DNA of 64,000 nucleotides from Eonycteris spelaea (GCA_003508835.1 PUFA01000105.1:4154001-4218000); one strand, 5' to 3'. Counted from the stretch's first letter, positions 11,840-25,279 are shown. The notes: generated by a model from the sequence alone, not told the origin. Numbers and translations are program-made.

Positions 11840-12660
11840 TTCATTATTCCCTTACTTTCGGTGTTTTTGAGAACCACAAGTATTTTTAAAAGCTCAAATG
11901 CATATGAAAATCCTTATAAGTTCAACACTCTAAGCTTCTGAACAAATATTAGCATTATGAGACTACCACTTCTCTGCTACACGTTGAAATGATTTCGATA
12001 TATTTCTAATAATTAAACAAAAGTCAGACTTTTTCAAAATTGATTACAGTCACTTAAGAGCATATGAGAGTTCACAGGTTGACAATCTTTGGCAGCCAAA
12101 CAACTTCCTTTTCTGGAAGATAAGATGGAATCGTTTCTTCCCGGAGAGCAGACGGCAAAATCCAAAAAAGAAATATAAATACCTACAATTTTCTTGATTG
12201 CAACTTCTCCTTCATGTTCTGAAGATTATTTTATATGTCACCTATAGCAAAGGTGTCTTATTGCCAAACTCTGAAAAGCAATTTGGAGGGTAGATATTTT
12301 TGATGCCGCGAAATTTTATCTCGGGTGGAAAGATTAGATTTTAAAAATTCTAAAGTGTGCAATATTTTGCTTCTAATGGAGCACTGTAGTCTCCATATTT
12401 TTTTATGGCCCTTAGCCCTATAAATGAGGTAGTTAAATGGATAGAACTCTTCCTGTCACTGCTTAGATCAAGAACAAAACCAATATTCAGACACTGAAGT
12501 CCCGTGCACAGTTTCATCAAAGAAGCAAAATAATCACCCACAAATATTTTTGTAGGCCTTGTTATGCAAGTTTCATGCATATGCTTTGAGGTTAATCTAT
12601 TTCTTACACACGTATAGCACACAGCATAATGCTGTTTTTTTCACAAGTGTAGGGATTATT
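11840..12660. other. Non-coding DNA, nothing identified
   Basis: Unique-looking sequence. A 90-codon ORF on the - strand (12350-12622) has no recognisable domain and is treated as chance. Confidence 0.45.
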
Positions 12661-12667
12661 CCACCGG

Positions 12668-12770
12668 TCTCGGAATCACCCACAATGCCTGTTTAAAATG
12701 CAGGTTTGTGCATCTCATCTAAGAACCCTGGAATCAGGAGATTTCTTTGGTTGGACCTGGGAACTCCAAC
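12668..12770 (+). mobile_element. MER5-like hAT DNA-transposon fragment
   Basis: 'tcggaatcacccacaatgcc', 'tttaaaatgcaggtttgtgc' and 'tggaatcaggagatttc' follow the order of the MER5/Charlie-derived elements (GAATCACC..., AAATGCAGATT..., GATTC...). The ends are lost. Confidence 0.45.
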
Positions 12771-12774
12771 AATC

Positions 12775-15700
12775 ATTGTCTATCCTAAAATCTCTTGTCT
12801 GTTCAAATCTGATAATTGTGGTTGTAGTGTAAGGTCTGTTGGAAGGCAAAGACTCGGAGAGTCAGCAAGGTAGAAATAGCATAGAGTGGGGTCAGTACAG
12901 ACACTTCTAGGCCCTCTCGTTGTGCCTGAAATTTTGACTTTCATTCACATTCTGCTTGTGTCCTTCCAGCTGAGGGAATCTTCTCTCAGTTAGAAGCCCC
13001 TGCTGCTGTCGGTACTCTCCAATCCTGTGGAATAATTTTATATCATTGTGACATTCGATTACTATATCTCAGTAAAGAGAGTTGAATGGTTTAGCCTCAT
13101 CCTTCAGAGAACCAGAGTACCTTTTTGGGAACGTGACATCAATATAAAATGATGCCGCCAGATGGCCAGTTTTAGAGAAGTCAATGAACTTGTCCCTAAG
13201 TGCCAAAGGGTCCCCACATTCTAAAATTGAGTTGTTTTGATATTGAACAATTGTGATTTTGTTATAGCCACAATCCATATATTTTCACTATGTGAGTTCA
13301 ATCAAATACTGTAGTGGATTCATTCATTAAATATAAAATCCTAACAAAGTTTCATTAGCCCAAAAAACACAGAACATCCCAATCTTCCTAATGAGATTAT
13401 GTCCCATGATCACTGAAATTACCAGATGAGAGGTGAGATTATAATTATTTAATTTAAGGGGTGACTGTGTAATTTGTGTTCTTGCTTGTTTATCTACATT
13501 CTTACTTCTAATGGGGTTATATTTTGGTTAGCTCAGCAGTCAATAGTATAAAAACCCATTGGACTATTGCACTTATGGTGCATTTAATGCAACTTATATT
13601 TAAGTCAAATGCATGTTTTCATAGGCTATAAATTGTTGGGCAAGAAAATGTCATTCTCTAAAATAATAGCTGTATACAAGTAATTTGCTTTTTCATTTAA
13701 TATTATTCACATATCTAATAAGCAATGTGGCTTAAAGGTGCCACCATTAGGATTTACATGCATATATTGACATGGAATAATATGTATGTGTAAGGAAATA
13801 AATCATGTAGATAAGCATAGAATTAGATTTTTCCATAATCATAGACCGTATGGAATACTTCATCTCATATCTGTATTATGGAAATGTTGATAAGGTCAAC
13901 TGATAAGGAGGGCATTTAAAAGGTATATAGCCAGTGCCTATTGCCTAGTGAATTGATAACTAATTAGAATTTCTTGATTTGGGGTCACCGTAACAAGGAC
14001 CAAAATCATTTATCGGTGTGATCATATTAACCAAATAACTCCACATCAGTCTAAGTGGATTGTTGTTGTTATTTTTATGACATTAAATTATTCATAAAAT
14101 CTAACGTAAATCCTGCAATCATGCAATTAATAAACAAATGTTTGCTATTGTTATTATATTGTTTTAAGTCTGTAGGCCTTGACATAACTGCAAGGGCTTT
14201 TTCTGTAGTTCTCTTGAGCTAATGCACCTGATATAAATGTAAAAATCTAGGAAGAAAAAAACCGCATTTACTTGCAGCTTTTTATATTTTTATGTAGTCT
14301 ATCAGTCATTTCAAAAATATGATTGTAACGATAATAAGCTTCTGTTTACATAGGTCATAGATATTTAGTTCACACAGTTTTCCTAATCAGTTGCATAGAA
14401 AGTGCTTACAATGTTCAAGCTTGATTGAGCTTCTTTTAAAAGACTGTAATTTTCAAACACATAACCTATGTATTATGCACTTGATGAGGGTAAATTTATA
14501 GTTATGATGAAACATTTCATACAGGTAGTACTAAACTTATGAATATAGGAATATTCCACCTTCTTAAGAGTGAACTCATACAGACGGTGAAAAAATAAGA
14601 TAAAGTGAAAGTTTTTCAAAGACCGAACACAGATGATTTTTTTCTAAACTCTTTGTCAAGTGTTCAGAGATAGCAGAATACAATCATTTTACAAGACCTT
14701 CGGCATGTTGCTTAAAATGGCAGGGCGATTTCAGAAAATGAAAAATGTTCAATACCTGTGTGGACTTTATTCCTCTAGGTTCTTAGAATTCTATTGCTTC
14801 ATATTTGTAATCTCACTGTATTGTCTTCATAAAATATATTTATAGTGCTAGCATGTTGCCCCTCACAAAGGGCGCATTTTAAATCTTGTGATGAGTAAAT
14901 TTGAAGGAATCGATAGTTTTGTTTGATCAAGCTCTTCTTCTCTCCCTTCATAGCAGATGTATCTCTGAGTATTATCTCCAAGGCTATAAAATTTGGAAAA
15001 TTGTGTTTTATTGGTGGTTTAAATTTATCATTTGCATAAGATAGTTATACAAAATGGGTTATGTAATGTACATGAAATTGTTACTTGATTTATATGTCAT
15101 AGCATTTTTTTCTTTTTGTCTTTATTTCATTTAGTTTTCAACATGGAGCCAAGCGATCATTCTCTTAATACTGTCATGATACAGGTCAAGGCCAATTTTG
15201 AAAAGTTTCACAATGACACAGCATTGTTTTAAGTCTCTTCTCTGGGGCAGACTGTAAATAATATTCTCTTGATAGTTTTGATTATGATGTGGTTATTGAT
15301 TACCATGCTTCAATTAAGAATTTGCTATGTTACATCAAGGGTACCATCAAGATTGGTTTTTTTACCCCACTTATTTTTATAAAGAATATGGAAACTTGCT
15401 GAGATTTATTTGGAAATATCAAACTTCAGCTGAGTTCTCTGGGAGACATTTTCTCAAAACTTAAAATACACATATGTTGCAATCACTTGTGATAATAAGT
15501 TACCACTACAATATCCAAAGCATGATACTCCGTGTGAGCTGTGCATTTGAACAAATGAATTAAATATGAAAACAGATAAAATAAGCCATGAAGTATTGAA
15601 GCTATATTTAACTTGAAGATGACGTACTGCCAAAATGTAACCAATCTCTTGTATATAAAGTCATTTTCATAATGAGAAAAAAGATATAATTTACAAATAT

Positions 15701-16315
15701 TTTTACAGAAATATGCATACTGAATAACCACATTGTTAGATTAGAATAAAAGAAATGTCAGCAGCTCTATCCTCTTTTCCTAATCTACATTTTTCAGGTA
15801 TTTTACAATATTTGGATAATTCTATGGAGTTACTTGATTATAATCTACAATAGATCTTGAAAAGAACTCTAAGTATTAGGAAAGTTTTTTGTCTAGACGT
15901 ATTCCTATACATATGATTAGAAATAATCTAGACATATTACTTGAAGTATTTAGTGAAGTACTATCAGAATTCAGCTCACCATTCTGACTCTTTTTCTCAT
16001 CTGTAAAAAATGACTTCATATTATATAAATTCCAAGTATCTTTCACATTTAAAATTCTAGTTTTTTATGGTTAATGAGATTAGATTAATGTTGGCATTGT
16101 TAAATTTAGCATATTAATTATTTGCTCTGTAGTTTTTAAAAATCAGCACAACTAGAAGGATATGTTTTAAAAATTAATTTTATAAAAATATCCTTAGTGC
16201 ATGATTTAATTATCAGGGTTGTAGATCCAATAAATTCATTATTTTCAAATGTTACTATTAATTTTCTATAACTAAACATTTCTGTTAGCATATGAATTTG
16301 AATATATATTCTTTA
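12775..16315. other. Non-coding DNA, no gene seen
   Basis: AT-rich, mostly unique sequence. Short ORFs (for example 15483-15731 on the - strand, 82 codons) show no motif. No named repeat. Some blocks, such as 13080-13280, are GC-richer. Confidence 0.45.
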
Positions 16316-16317
16316 AA

Positions 16318-16475
16318 GATTTAACTATATATAGAAATGATATATAACTATAAAACTATATAAATATATAGTTATCTATATATAACTATATACAGTTATA
16401 TCCATAAATAGATATAGTTATATCCATATAATATAAATATAGTTATAACTTTATAGTATATATATGCATTTTATA
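16318..16475. repeat. AT-rich low-complexity block with repeated TAGTTATATCCATA units
   Basis: Almost pure A/T sequence in which tatagttatatccata-like units recur (16390-16450), with many short self-complementary stretches. Confidence 0.8.
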
Positions 16476-16479
16476 TTCA

Positions 16480-17699
16480 CATTTCTATTTTTATAAGCTT
16501 ATGAAAGCAAAAAGTAATTGTCCACTTTTATCATGAAAATATATAGTGAAAATTCTATGATCTAAGTAAATTTTAAAAAAACAAATGGTTGCTAGATATG
16601 TGTGCTCATTAAATTTTGCAAATGTTATTTTCCTAAGAATCATTTATTTTATTTTCATTATGATTTTATTTTCCTGCAATATGTTTATGCTCTGACTTGG
16701 GTTTTACTTAAATGTCCCAGCCTGACCCCAGGGCAAAGTCAGCAGTGATGATTTAATGAGCCCTGCTGTGGTGATGCCCAAGCTGGACCAGGGATCCCAC
16801 ACACACAGTAGCATAGACGGGCCTCAGAAACTTATTTTCCAGAGGGAGAAAAATAGTGCCACCCACTGGTCATTATAATCATGCTATAAGAATAATTTGT
16901 TTTTAATTCTTAAAGACTTATACTTCTTTTTTAGATATAACCAATAAATAGTTAACATTTGGTCTATTCTTCCAAATCTAATAGCTACAGCTAGTTATCT
17001 TTTGAGGCTATTCCTAAGCACAAAACATATAACAGTAACAACAGATATTATATAAAAAGGAATAGATAAAATATAAAAAGGAAACTCAAGGAGGCATAAG
17101 TTTGTGGAGGCATCAGTTCCAAAAGCCAAGGATACACAGATAAGCAGGTAAGGCCACCTGGAGAATTTGCTCTGCTGAGTTAATGTGAAAGAAATCTTTC
17201 TATGAAAATTTGTGGAAAGCGCCAGACCAAAGTGTTTGAATCCAGGGACTGGGGTAGTATTGATTTGAGATGGAGCATAAATGTTGGTCAGTGCTGTAAC
17301 TTGAAGTTCTATGTTGAGAGAGGTGCCTATTTAAAACCCCTGTGATCGGGCAAGCAGACAGCAAACTTGATGACTGACTGCAATGCTCTCTCCATAGTGA
17401 CATGGGAGAAGTCTAAAACTGCCACAGTAACTCAGGAGGTAAGGTGAAACACAAACAAACACCCAGCCCCTCTTAGGCACGCACGCACACGCACAGCTAC
17501 CAATACCACAAATGAATAAGTAAATACATCATTGAAGATCATGTTCCGAAGACATACGATTAAAGAAAAAGTCTGGATTTTAAAAATAAATGCATTTATC
17601 GTCATCAAATAAGTGAAAGAATATATAATGTCTAAAAATAACAAGATGCTATTAAATAAAATCAAAATACATTAAATAAAGATAACTTGGATATTTTCA
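16480..17699. other. Non-coding DNA, unassigned GC-richer patch at 16690-16870
   Basis: The patch 16690-16870 (with agcctgaccccagggcaaag and atcccacacacacagtagc) is clearly GC-richer than its flanks and could be an unassigned repeat or conserved element. The rest is AT-rich. Confidence 0.35.
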
Positions 17700-18200
17700 A
17701 AAGACAAAACAATTTGGAATCCTGACAAAAATAATTAAAGACATTTAAATAAAAGTTAAATGGAGAGGGGTACACATTAGATTATATATAGAAAGAAAAA
17801 ATGACGAATTGTGAAATACTACTAAGAAATCATCAAGAAGTAGGTGTTAGGGGGAAAAAAAGAAATTTCACAAGGAGGTTATTAACTATCATGAGAAAAG
17901 AACGCACAGCTCACAAAGGAACACATTAGAGCAACCGCAGATTTCTCATCAAATTAGTACATGCCACACGGCATTCGAAAGTGTTGGAGATGAGAACCAC
18001 CAACTTGGAATTACTTACCTATCAGAAACGTTATTTAATATTTAGAGCCAGATGAGGTTTTAAGACACCAAGAGCAAGCACATTTATTTCTTATTGACCC
18101 ATATTGAAAAACTATAGAAAAGTTTACCTCAATGTAAAACTAAACCATTAGAAATATAGAGCGTATAAGAAAAGTGGCAAATACAGAAGTTAACTTTTGA
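17700..18200 (+). mobile_element. L1/HAL1-like LINE fragment, sense
   Basis: A-rich sequence with 'cgcagatttctcatcaaatt', a diverged 'gcattcgaaagtgttgga', 'cttggaattacttacctat' and 'gagatgag' blocks in the order of the old L1/HAL1 consensus. No open frame remains. The 5' border may reach about 17410. Confidence 0.5.
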
Positions 18201-18436
18201 CTTAAAATATAACTGAGTTTCTCTTTAAAGATCTTATGTTTTCAAAATGTGTTTAAAGCTTAAGATTTTTTTGTTGTTGTTTAGAGTAAAGATACATTGA
18301 ATATTTTAGACAATAGAAGCCCATCTTTAGCTTCTAAATAAAGTGAGAAAAAGAGAATATTGAAATATATCAATCCAATAGAAGGTATGAATTGAAGCAA
18401 AAAGATCAAAGATATACAGTGGCTAAACTACAATAC

Positions 18437-18437
<1 letters not shown>

Positions 18438-18477
<40 letters not shown>
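18438..18477. repeat. (AC)n microsatellite
   Basis: Twenty uninterrupted AC dinucleotides, followed by CCC. Confidence 0.97.
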
Positions 18478-18479
<2 letters not shown>

Positions 18480-18559
18480 CTAATTGTAAAAATATGATAA
18501 ATATATACCAGCAATCTTAATGAATGTAAAAGGTTACATTCACTAATTAAATACATTTT

Positions 18560-19030
18560 CATGATGGTTAGAAAAACCTTCATATGCTGCTCAGATAGGA
18601 CATACCTAAAGCAAACCGCACCAAAGGATTAAAAATAAATGCAAATCAAATATGAATCACAAGCTCTGATGAAGAACTTTGGTTGCTCATTGAAAATGGA
18701 TATGGAAGAGAGAGCATCAAAGATTCACTTACTGAATATTAAGAATTGTTATCAAACTCTAGTAATTACAATTTACAGTATCTGCATAGGAATATAGGTT
18801 AATGGAATCAAATAGGGAATTTAAAAACATAACCACATTCAAAAACCCAATATTTAACTAAGGTAGACTTATAAATCGGGTGAACTGTAAATAGAATAAA
18901 ACTAAAAATAAATAAAAATATAAGTAAAATTAAATTTTTTTCAAAATCTTTTAAAATCAATGAAAGAAACTAACATGAAAGACTTTAGATGAAAATATAA
19001 GAATATTTTTGCAAAGGGGAGGTGTTTTTC
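18560..19030 (+). mobile_element. Old L1 LINE ORF2 fragment, sense
   Basis: 'actctagtaattacaattta', 'ggttaatggaatcaaatagg' and 'gactttagatgaaaatataa' correspond in order to the C-terminal part of L1 ORF2 and its downstream region. Many stops; same orientation as 17700-18200, so probably one insertion split by the CA repeat. Confidence 0.6.
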
Positions 19031-19159
19031 TTAAACATTAGTTTTTATCACAAACCATTATACAACTCAATGAATCGTATACATAATTAATAATTATATA
19101 TATAATATTAAAAGTAAAAATAGAGAATGTAATTAAAATTTTATTTTTAAAAAAAGTAA

Positions 19160-19614
19160 GAATTTCAGAAGCCAAAGTTGAAGAGAAGCCGTGTCCCGTG
19201 AGCTAGTTTCCATCCATGCTTTATAAGCAATTCTGCTCCTTAAGGGTTGTTGGTCTCCGTTATTTTGTGTTTACTGTAGGACAATCTGGGCTGAGTTAAG
19301 TTTGCAGCTTACTTTTCAAGGAAAGTAATGAAATAAAAAGCACATAGTGTGTTTGAGGGGTTTTCCAGTTAGTAATCACTATTTTCTTGGGTGTTCTCTG
19401 GGTGTTCGAGAACCCATTTTGTAGTGGATGCCCTTATTAAAGAAATTTGAGAGGCATTACTCTTAGCCTCCAGCTGCAAGGAATCATTATGGTCATTTCT
19501 GATTCTAATCCCAGGAGAGGAGAAAGGGAGATAAATTTACTAGCAAACTAGAACCCAGTCAGTTCTCTTGGGAGTTTATATTCATTACCCAGAGAAGAAG
19601 AATAGAGAATCAAA

Positions 19615-19615
<1 letters not shown>
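19160..19615. other. Non-coding DNA, nothing identified
   Basis: Sequence between the L1 remains and the GA tract. No feature recognised. Confidence 0.5.

Positions 19616-19618
<3 letters not shown>

Positions 19619-19685
<67 letters not shown>
19619..19685. repeat. (GA)n microsatellite, about 33 units
   Basis: Uninterrupted GA dinucleotides, continued by a largely purine stretch (gaacaaaaggaagaaagg and GAAA-rich units) to about 19741. Two ORFs (+ 19568-19759 and - 19548-19874) are open only because GA repeats encode Arg-Glu and Ser-Leu. Confidence 0.98.
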
Positions 19686-19687
<2 letters not shown>

Positions 19688-19744
19688 AAAAGGAAGAAAG
19701 GATATAAGGAAAGGAGAGAAGAAAGAAAAGAAAAGAAAAAAATA

Positions 19745-22085
19745 TGGTTGTTAGGGTGACCGGATTTTGCAGAATGACAAGGGTCTTGAAGCAGGCCATC
19801 TGTGTGCTGGATAATGCTACTAAATTTTTGTTACCTGCCTTCTGTCTAGAGACAGTATCTTGATGGAGTTGCATTAAATTTCATGTTATATTTGCCCTAC
19901 ATTTAATTGAAAAGAGTTATTCCAAAGGACCTCATGTGCGAGATTCTCAGAGATCACACTTGTACCTGTACCTTGTCTTCATTTTCTTGTAGAAGCATTT
20001 GTTTCAAAAGCTTTATAATCTAGAAAAGTGTTGCCTTTGCTAACATATCTAGTCTACATAAATTATTGTATTTTTTTGTTGTTGATAGATTGTTATTAAG
20101 AATGTGAAAACACATAGTATACTTGTGCCTGGAGCATGGTAAATATTCAATAACTACTTTTTAGTGTCATAAGACATTGTTAGTGCCTTTTGTTTTTCAC
20201 CTCTTGTCACTGTTCTTTCTTTCTAAATATGATGACATTTGTTGTTTTTTTTTAATTAACCTTTTACCTGTAGTTTATTTTCAAATTTGAAACACTGGTA
20301 TAAAAAAATGCAAATTCTCTTATGTCACTTGCTGAAAGCTAATTCATATTTTGCTGTGGTTTTGCTCATGACTTGTGTTTTGATCATTGGCCACCATTGG
20401 CCGTAGAACTAGATGGGACAATTCTCTTTAATTCCTCTTAGAAACGTTTTGAAATGTTTAACTATTCTTGTCTATTTTGGTTCAAATTAGTAGGCATGCC
20501 CTTGCTGTTAGTTGATTTATCTGAAGTTTATCTATATACCTGGTTACTTTCCAATTTCCATATTTTGCATGAAAACATGGAAGTTTCAATTCTGAGAAAC
20601 TTTGTGAGGATCCTCAGAGCAGAACTAGGTAACATTAATCTATTTTCCCTCTTTTCCCGTTACACCAAGGTGGCCCAGATATCTCCTTTTGGAGAGGCAT
20701 GGGGTCGTTCTGGAAAATATCCTTGGTCCCAATAGTTTTACTTTCAACCATGTATGCCATCCTAAGAGTATCCCCACATGGTTCTAAATATGAACTAGAA
20801 TACCTCTGAGATTCATTGACCTGAGGGAATAGACAATTTTCCCCATGACTATTCAGTTTTAAATACAGAGAAAAATTAAGTTGTTCTCTGTGCAGTACTT
20901 CCTTGTTAAACCGTGGCAGATTTTTTTTTTTTTCCTAGTAAAATAAATGTAGTCTCAGGTTTGAAGAACATAGGCTACTAGAAACCTTGGTATGGAATAG
21001 GTCGAATATAAAATCTGTCTTACACTGACAACGTTGCAATGATTTTTTTAAATAGCAAATAAAATCTGTAACATAGTACCTTTGGGATTTTAGGCAGAGT
21101 CAATCCTAAGAGCTGCATTCTTCTTTAATTTACATTTTAAGTGCTCATCATGGTAGATGGCAATGAATTCAGAAGACAGAACCTATAATGATTTGCTCTT
21201 CTCTTGAACCAGGGCAATATCTTCAAGGTCATGCAATATATTGTTATTATTTATAAGCTTTAAAGAATATTTTTTTCCACATTATATCAGACAAACATCA
21301 CAATTCAGATAAAATTAGAGTTATAGATCTTTCACACCAACCATATAGGAAATAGCTACTCTTTAGCTAACATTTTGCAGTGTTCAATAAGTTATATCCA
21401 TAGTGTTTAGAAGAAAAGAAAAACAAAGATCAGTGTGATTGGTTAGTTTTTAGTTTGCATAGTTATTTTCAGTTGGCATTTACTTTGAAATATAAGTATG
21501 TTCCTTAAATTTTTCTTGAATAGATGATCGAAAAAATGTGTATAAAGAAAAAAATGAACTTTATCATTCTGATTAAAGTTTTCTTCTACGAATTTAACAT
21601 GCTAAACCTGTGGTATATCTGCTTTAAGAGATCAGGTGAGTGAAAGAAAGTAGGAAAAGAGACTGGATTTGGATGGCTAGAAAGATGGAAATAATCATGA
21701 GAATATTGCGTGATTGAAACGAAAGGGAGAAACGGTCAAGCAAACAGGTCATTTCCATGAGAGTAGTTTTCTGTGGATTAGTTGGTAGAAGCTGGATTAC
21801 ACTGGGTTCAGAAATGCAATGCAAGTGTGAAGAAAATGAGTTTATGAGCACAGCCACAAGTAGAATCCGTGGCTTTTGGCTTTTACACTATCGTTCTTAC
21901 TACTAAAGCATGCTACTACTGCTCAGCGTTAAAAATGCGCTTGGTACAGATTTTAAAAGTATATATTTTCTGTTCATCATCAACCATAAGTAGAAAAAGT
22001 ACCTGTTTCATGTCAGATTTCTATAAAAATAAGGTCAAACTCAGAAATTCAACATGTGTAGTAAGACGCATTCAAAAATATAGGA
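19745..22085. other. Non-coding DNA, no gene seen
   Basis: Mostly AT-rich. At 20105-20165 'gtgcctggagcatggtaaat' followed by attcaataacta looks like a short L2 3' tail in sense orientation. ORFs at 20454-20735 (+) and 21624-21857 (-) have no recognisable features. Confidence 0.4.
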
Positions 22086-22106
22086 AGGATATGGAAGTCA
22101 CGTCAC

Positions 22107-22130
22107 TGTTTGTTTGTTTGTTTGTTTTTG
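22107..22130. repeat. (GTTT)n microsatellite
   Basis: Five GTTT units followed by ttttgg. Confidence 0.9.
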
Positions 22131-22340
22131 GCCTGGTAGACACATGGTAGAGAAAACTAAGTGCAGCATCCTGAGATATATCACGGGATATATAATAGGG
22201 CCCTATTAGAAGATGATTTTAACCAGTCATTTTACACCATGTTATAAACCACAGCTTTCAGCAAGGTGGGAGACTGGTGGTCAGTTACATGTACATAACA
22301 AATAATAATACAGAATATAAAGATTAAATTCATTTTAAAA

Positions 22341-22403
22341 TAATTCATATTATTCATATTATTCACTGTAAATTCACATATAATTCATATTATTTACTGT
22401 AAA
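22341..22403. repeat. Small AT-rich tandem repeat
   Basis: The unit taattcatattatt...cactgtaaa occurs twice (22341-22373 and about 22381-22403). The first copy carries an extra internal catattatt. Confidence 0.75.
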
Positions 22404-22404
22404 G

Positions 22405-23270
22405 AAGAAACTGACAGCAGATAACTTAATAAATTATCTACAAATAATTAAATAAAGTTTATTTTTTAATATTGTCCATTGAAGATCACCATTAAAATGG
22501 ACATTTGGATTTAATTTAATTTCAGGCTACACATAATGTGCCTTTTGACTGTTGAATCATGAATGTATTATAAAGTAAACTCTGGAGATCTTTTCTGAGA
22601 GCCTGACTTTGAGTCTCTATATTCTGTGTTCTATTTTCTGCCTACATTTGAGGCACTAGTGTAAACAATTTGAAGTTCAACCTATTGTAAGTTTACAAAA
22701 TTTAATGAAATTCTTTGGTTAAGTCAGCAAGGCTCAAGTTTCATTCTGTTTCATAGTTGTCAAAAGTGCTTGTACGTATTTATATATGTATGTGTGTATC
22801 TATATATTATGTATATTGTATTATACATACATATGTATATAACTATAAATGTCTATATGGTTATATAAGTATCTTTCACAAGTTGTTTATATATTTATGT
22901 TATATAAATATATATAAAACTTCTGTATAACTAATTATATAAGCACAATATTAACCACCTATACATAACTTTAACATAACTATATATAACTATTTTCCCA
23001 GTGAAGATCATTGTGATGGAAAAAAACGTATAAGCAAAAAATTTTCCAAAAATTCTATTTAAATAACATGATTCTATAAATATGGTGACACTGATGTCCT
23101 CTCAATGGACATTTGGAAACTAGTGAGTGGTAAATATGAGGTTGTTGGAGCTCACAGAGGTATAGATTCTACACAATGTCTTAGACACTAAAACATTTGT
23201 ACATGTGTTCCTTTTTTTTTTTCCATTGTGAATGGATTCTAGTCAGGCACGTTGCAGAATTAAAAAAAAA
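22405..23270. other. AT-rich non-coding DNA with (TATA/TATG)n patches
   Basis: 22770-22990 is low-complexity TA-rich sequence (tatatatgtatgtgtgtatc and similar). No gene or transposon recognised. Confidence 0.5.
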
Positions 23271-23274
23271 ATAC

Positions 23275-23400
23275 TCAGAATCAAGATAGCTGTATTCTGG
23301 GCCCACTTCTATTTTAATCATAGGTACACCTTTTATTCCCACTGAATCTCATTTTCCTCACCTATAAATAGAGTGGGTTGCACTAGGGCTCTAATAGAAT
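23275..23400 (-). mobile_element. MIR SINE fragment, antisense
   Basis: 'tgaatctcattttcctcacc' followed by tataaatagagtgggttgca matches the reverse complement of the MIR 'tttcctcatctgtaaaatgg' region. Confidence 0.6.
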
Positions 23401-23404
23401 GTCA

Positions 23405-24285
23405 ATTCTGTTATTTGTGTTCTATATTGTACTTAACTATTTAAAAATATTTTTAATGTACTAGAGTAGTTAATATAACTGTACCATAAATAGTTGTGTA
23501 TGCAAAGATGGTTTTGGAAAGCCTAACATCCTTTTCATAATGTGGGATCTTCATTTGTTTAAAGCAGAGTATATGCATTATTTTAAAAAATTAAATAAAA
23601 TTCTGCATAATACTTTCTTCCAATGCAAGCTCAAAATATGCTTTTTATGCTGCAGACCCTCTAAAATGGCAATGAATATATTTTATCTATATTGAGCTGC
23701 TTCTTTCGGCTTCAGATTAAGCTGACTCTTGAAAGGTATAATTGATGACAATCCAGACAATTTTGTTCATCCAAATTAATGACTCAGATGTCATTGAAAT
23801 TAAAGTTCCTCCTTCTTTGAAAGAGTGAAAATAATTTAATGATCATAATTCTCATTATTTGGCACTTTTAATTTTATTCTTATCCCTGATGTTGGGGGCG
23901 GGGGAAGTGTACTGCCTATTTTATAGTCCTTCAACAGCATTACATTTAAAAGTCTTGGACGCTTTCACAATATGAACCAATACATCATATAATTAAGAAC
24001 TGAAGAAACTTTTATGTTTGATAGTGGTCCCGTATAGATTTGAAAGACCTTATCCATGCAGCCTGGATATAGTAGTCAGAGTCAACACTCTCATCATCAC
24101 CGTTTCTCCTGTATCATCATTTATCTCGATCTAAAGAAAATGTAAAGAGAAGTTTCTCTCTTTCAGTAGTATTCAGTCTGAAAAATTAGATGTTTTTTCT
24201 CATAAAGGCTTTCTCTTTATGTCTGTATCATTCCGTGTGTTTTAAAAGTACAATTACGTAACAGGACAATGGACTATATTTGGAT
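23405..24285. other. Non-coding DNA, nothing identified
   Basis: AT-rich. A lone G-rich stretch gttgggggcgggggaag lies at 23891-23907. No gene. Confidence 0.5.
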
Positions 24286-24289
24286 TAAG

Positions 24290-24400
24290 TCTTGAGTTTA
24301 GATACCAGTTGTGACAATAACCAGCTTTCTAAACTTGAACACTATCTTGATGTTTCTCTTTCTCTGTATATCAGTTTATTGCAAACAGTGACACCAATCA
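24290..24400 (-). mobile_element. MIR SINE fragment, antisense
   Basis: 'gtgacaataaccagctttct', 'tgatgtttctctttctctgt' and 'atatcagtttattgcaaac' follow the reverse-complement MIR order. Diverged. Confidence 0.45.
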
Positions 24401-24796
24401 GAAAATATTTTGGGATAATTAAATACCACACGGTATCATCCCAGTATGTATAATGGTATATATGTGACCTTTTTTTTTTTTCCTTTGCTGTTCTCTCTTG
24501 TGGTTATACAACATGAAAGCAGTGACTCTTAGGTTTTGTTCTGTTCTGTTCTTAAATTAGAAGAGAATATGAAGATAGTACATTGATTGGGAGAATCCAC
24601 TGCCCGCAATGAAACTGCATTCTTTGGGGAATAGTTTTTCTACGGGAAATATTACATTCAAACTCATCCACGGAGTTCAAAGTAGTGAGTGTGAAGTTAG
24701 AGTAGGTCAAAAGGTAAAAATAGTTGCTACAACTAAGTTGCCTGATGGATTTAAGAGAAGTTCTCCCACCCTTCCCATTTCAGATAAACCAAAGAA

Positions 24797-24832
24797 TAAA
24801 CAAACAAACAAACAAACAAACAAACAAAAAAA
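24797..24832. repeat. (CAAA)n microsatellite
   Basis: Eight or nine CAAA units ending in A7. The ORFs overlapping it on both strands are repeat-driven. Confidence 0.95.
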
Positions 24833-25059
24833 CCCTGTCCTTGACGAAAGAGGCTTTTCCAAATCAAATTCCCATAGAAAGCCCAATTTTGATCAGGTGT
24901 TTTTAAAAAAATAGCTCTTTGTGACAACTGCAACTTAATGCTAGCTTGATTTCGGTCAGTTTTAATGAATTTTTTTCAATTACATGTAGAATAGTAAGAA
25001 TCTCCATGTGTACCTATTATTTCAAATTAATTACTTATCACCTTTAATTAATTTATTTA

Positions 25060-25240
25060 CTTATTTATCTAAAAAATATTTATTGAGCTCACGCTGTGTG
25101 CCAGGTACTGCTCTAATTCACACAAGCGTTTAACAAAGCCCTTTCTTTATGGATCAACATACTAGTTGGATACAGAGAAGAAGCAAACAAACCAGTAAAA
25201 ATATAGCAGGCCCAGTGATATGAGCTGTGACTTCCTGTCA
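25060..25240 (-). mobile_element. L2 LINE 3' region, antisense
   Basis: 'aaatatttattgagctcacg' followed by 'ctgtgtgccaggtactgctc' is the classic reverse complement of the L2 3' end. Confidence 0.75.
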
Positions 25241-25279
25241 TTTCACTCCAATAAAAATGTCCATCTATCATTTTTCTAA

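Noticed and set aside
19548..19874. 108-codon (-) and 63-codon (+) ORFs
   Set aside because: Opened only by the (GA)n tract, which has no stops in two frames on each strand; the products are Arg-Glu or Ser-Leu repeats.
22193..22208. Perfect 16-bp palindrome TAATAGGGCCCTATTA
   Set aside because: About one such palindrome is expected by chance in 64 kb.
23891..23907. G-rich stretch as a possible G-quadruplex or GC box
   Set aside because: Only two G runs; too few for a quadruplex, and no other promoter signs nearby.
24609..24933. Three overlapping ORFs on both strands
   Set aside because: Held open by the (CAAA)n microsatellite.
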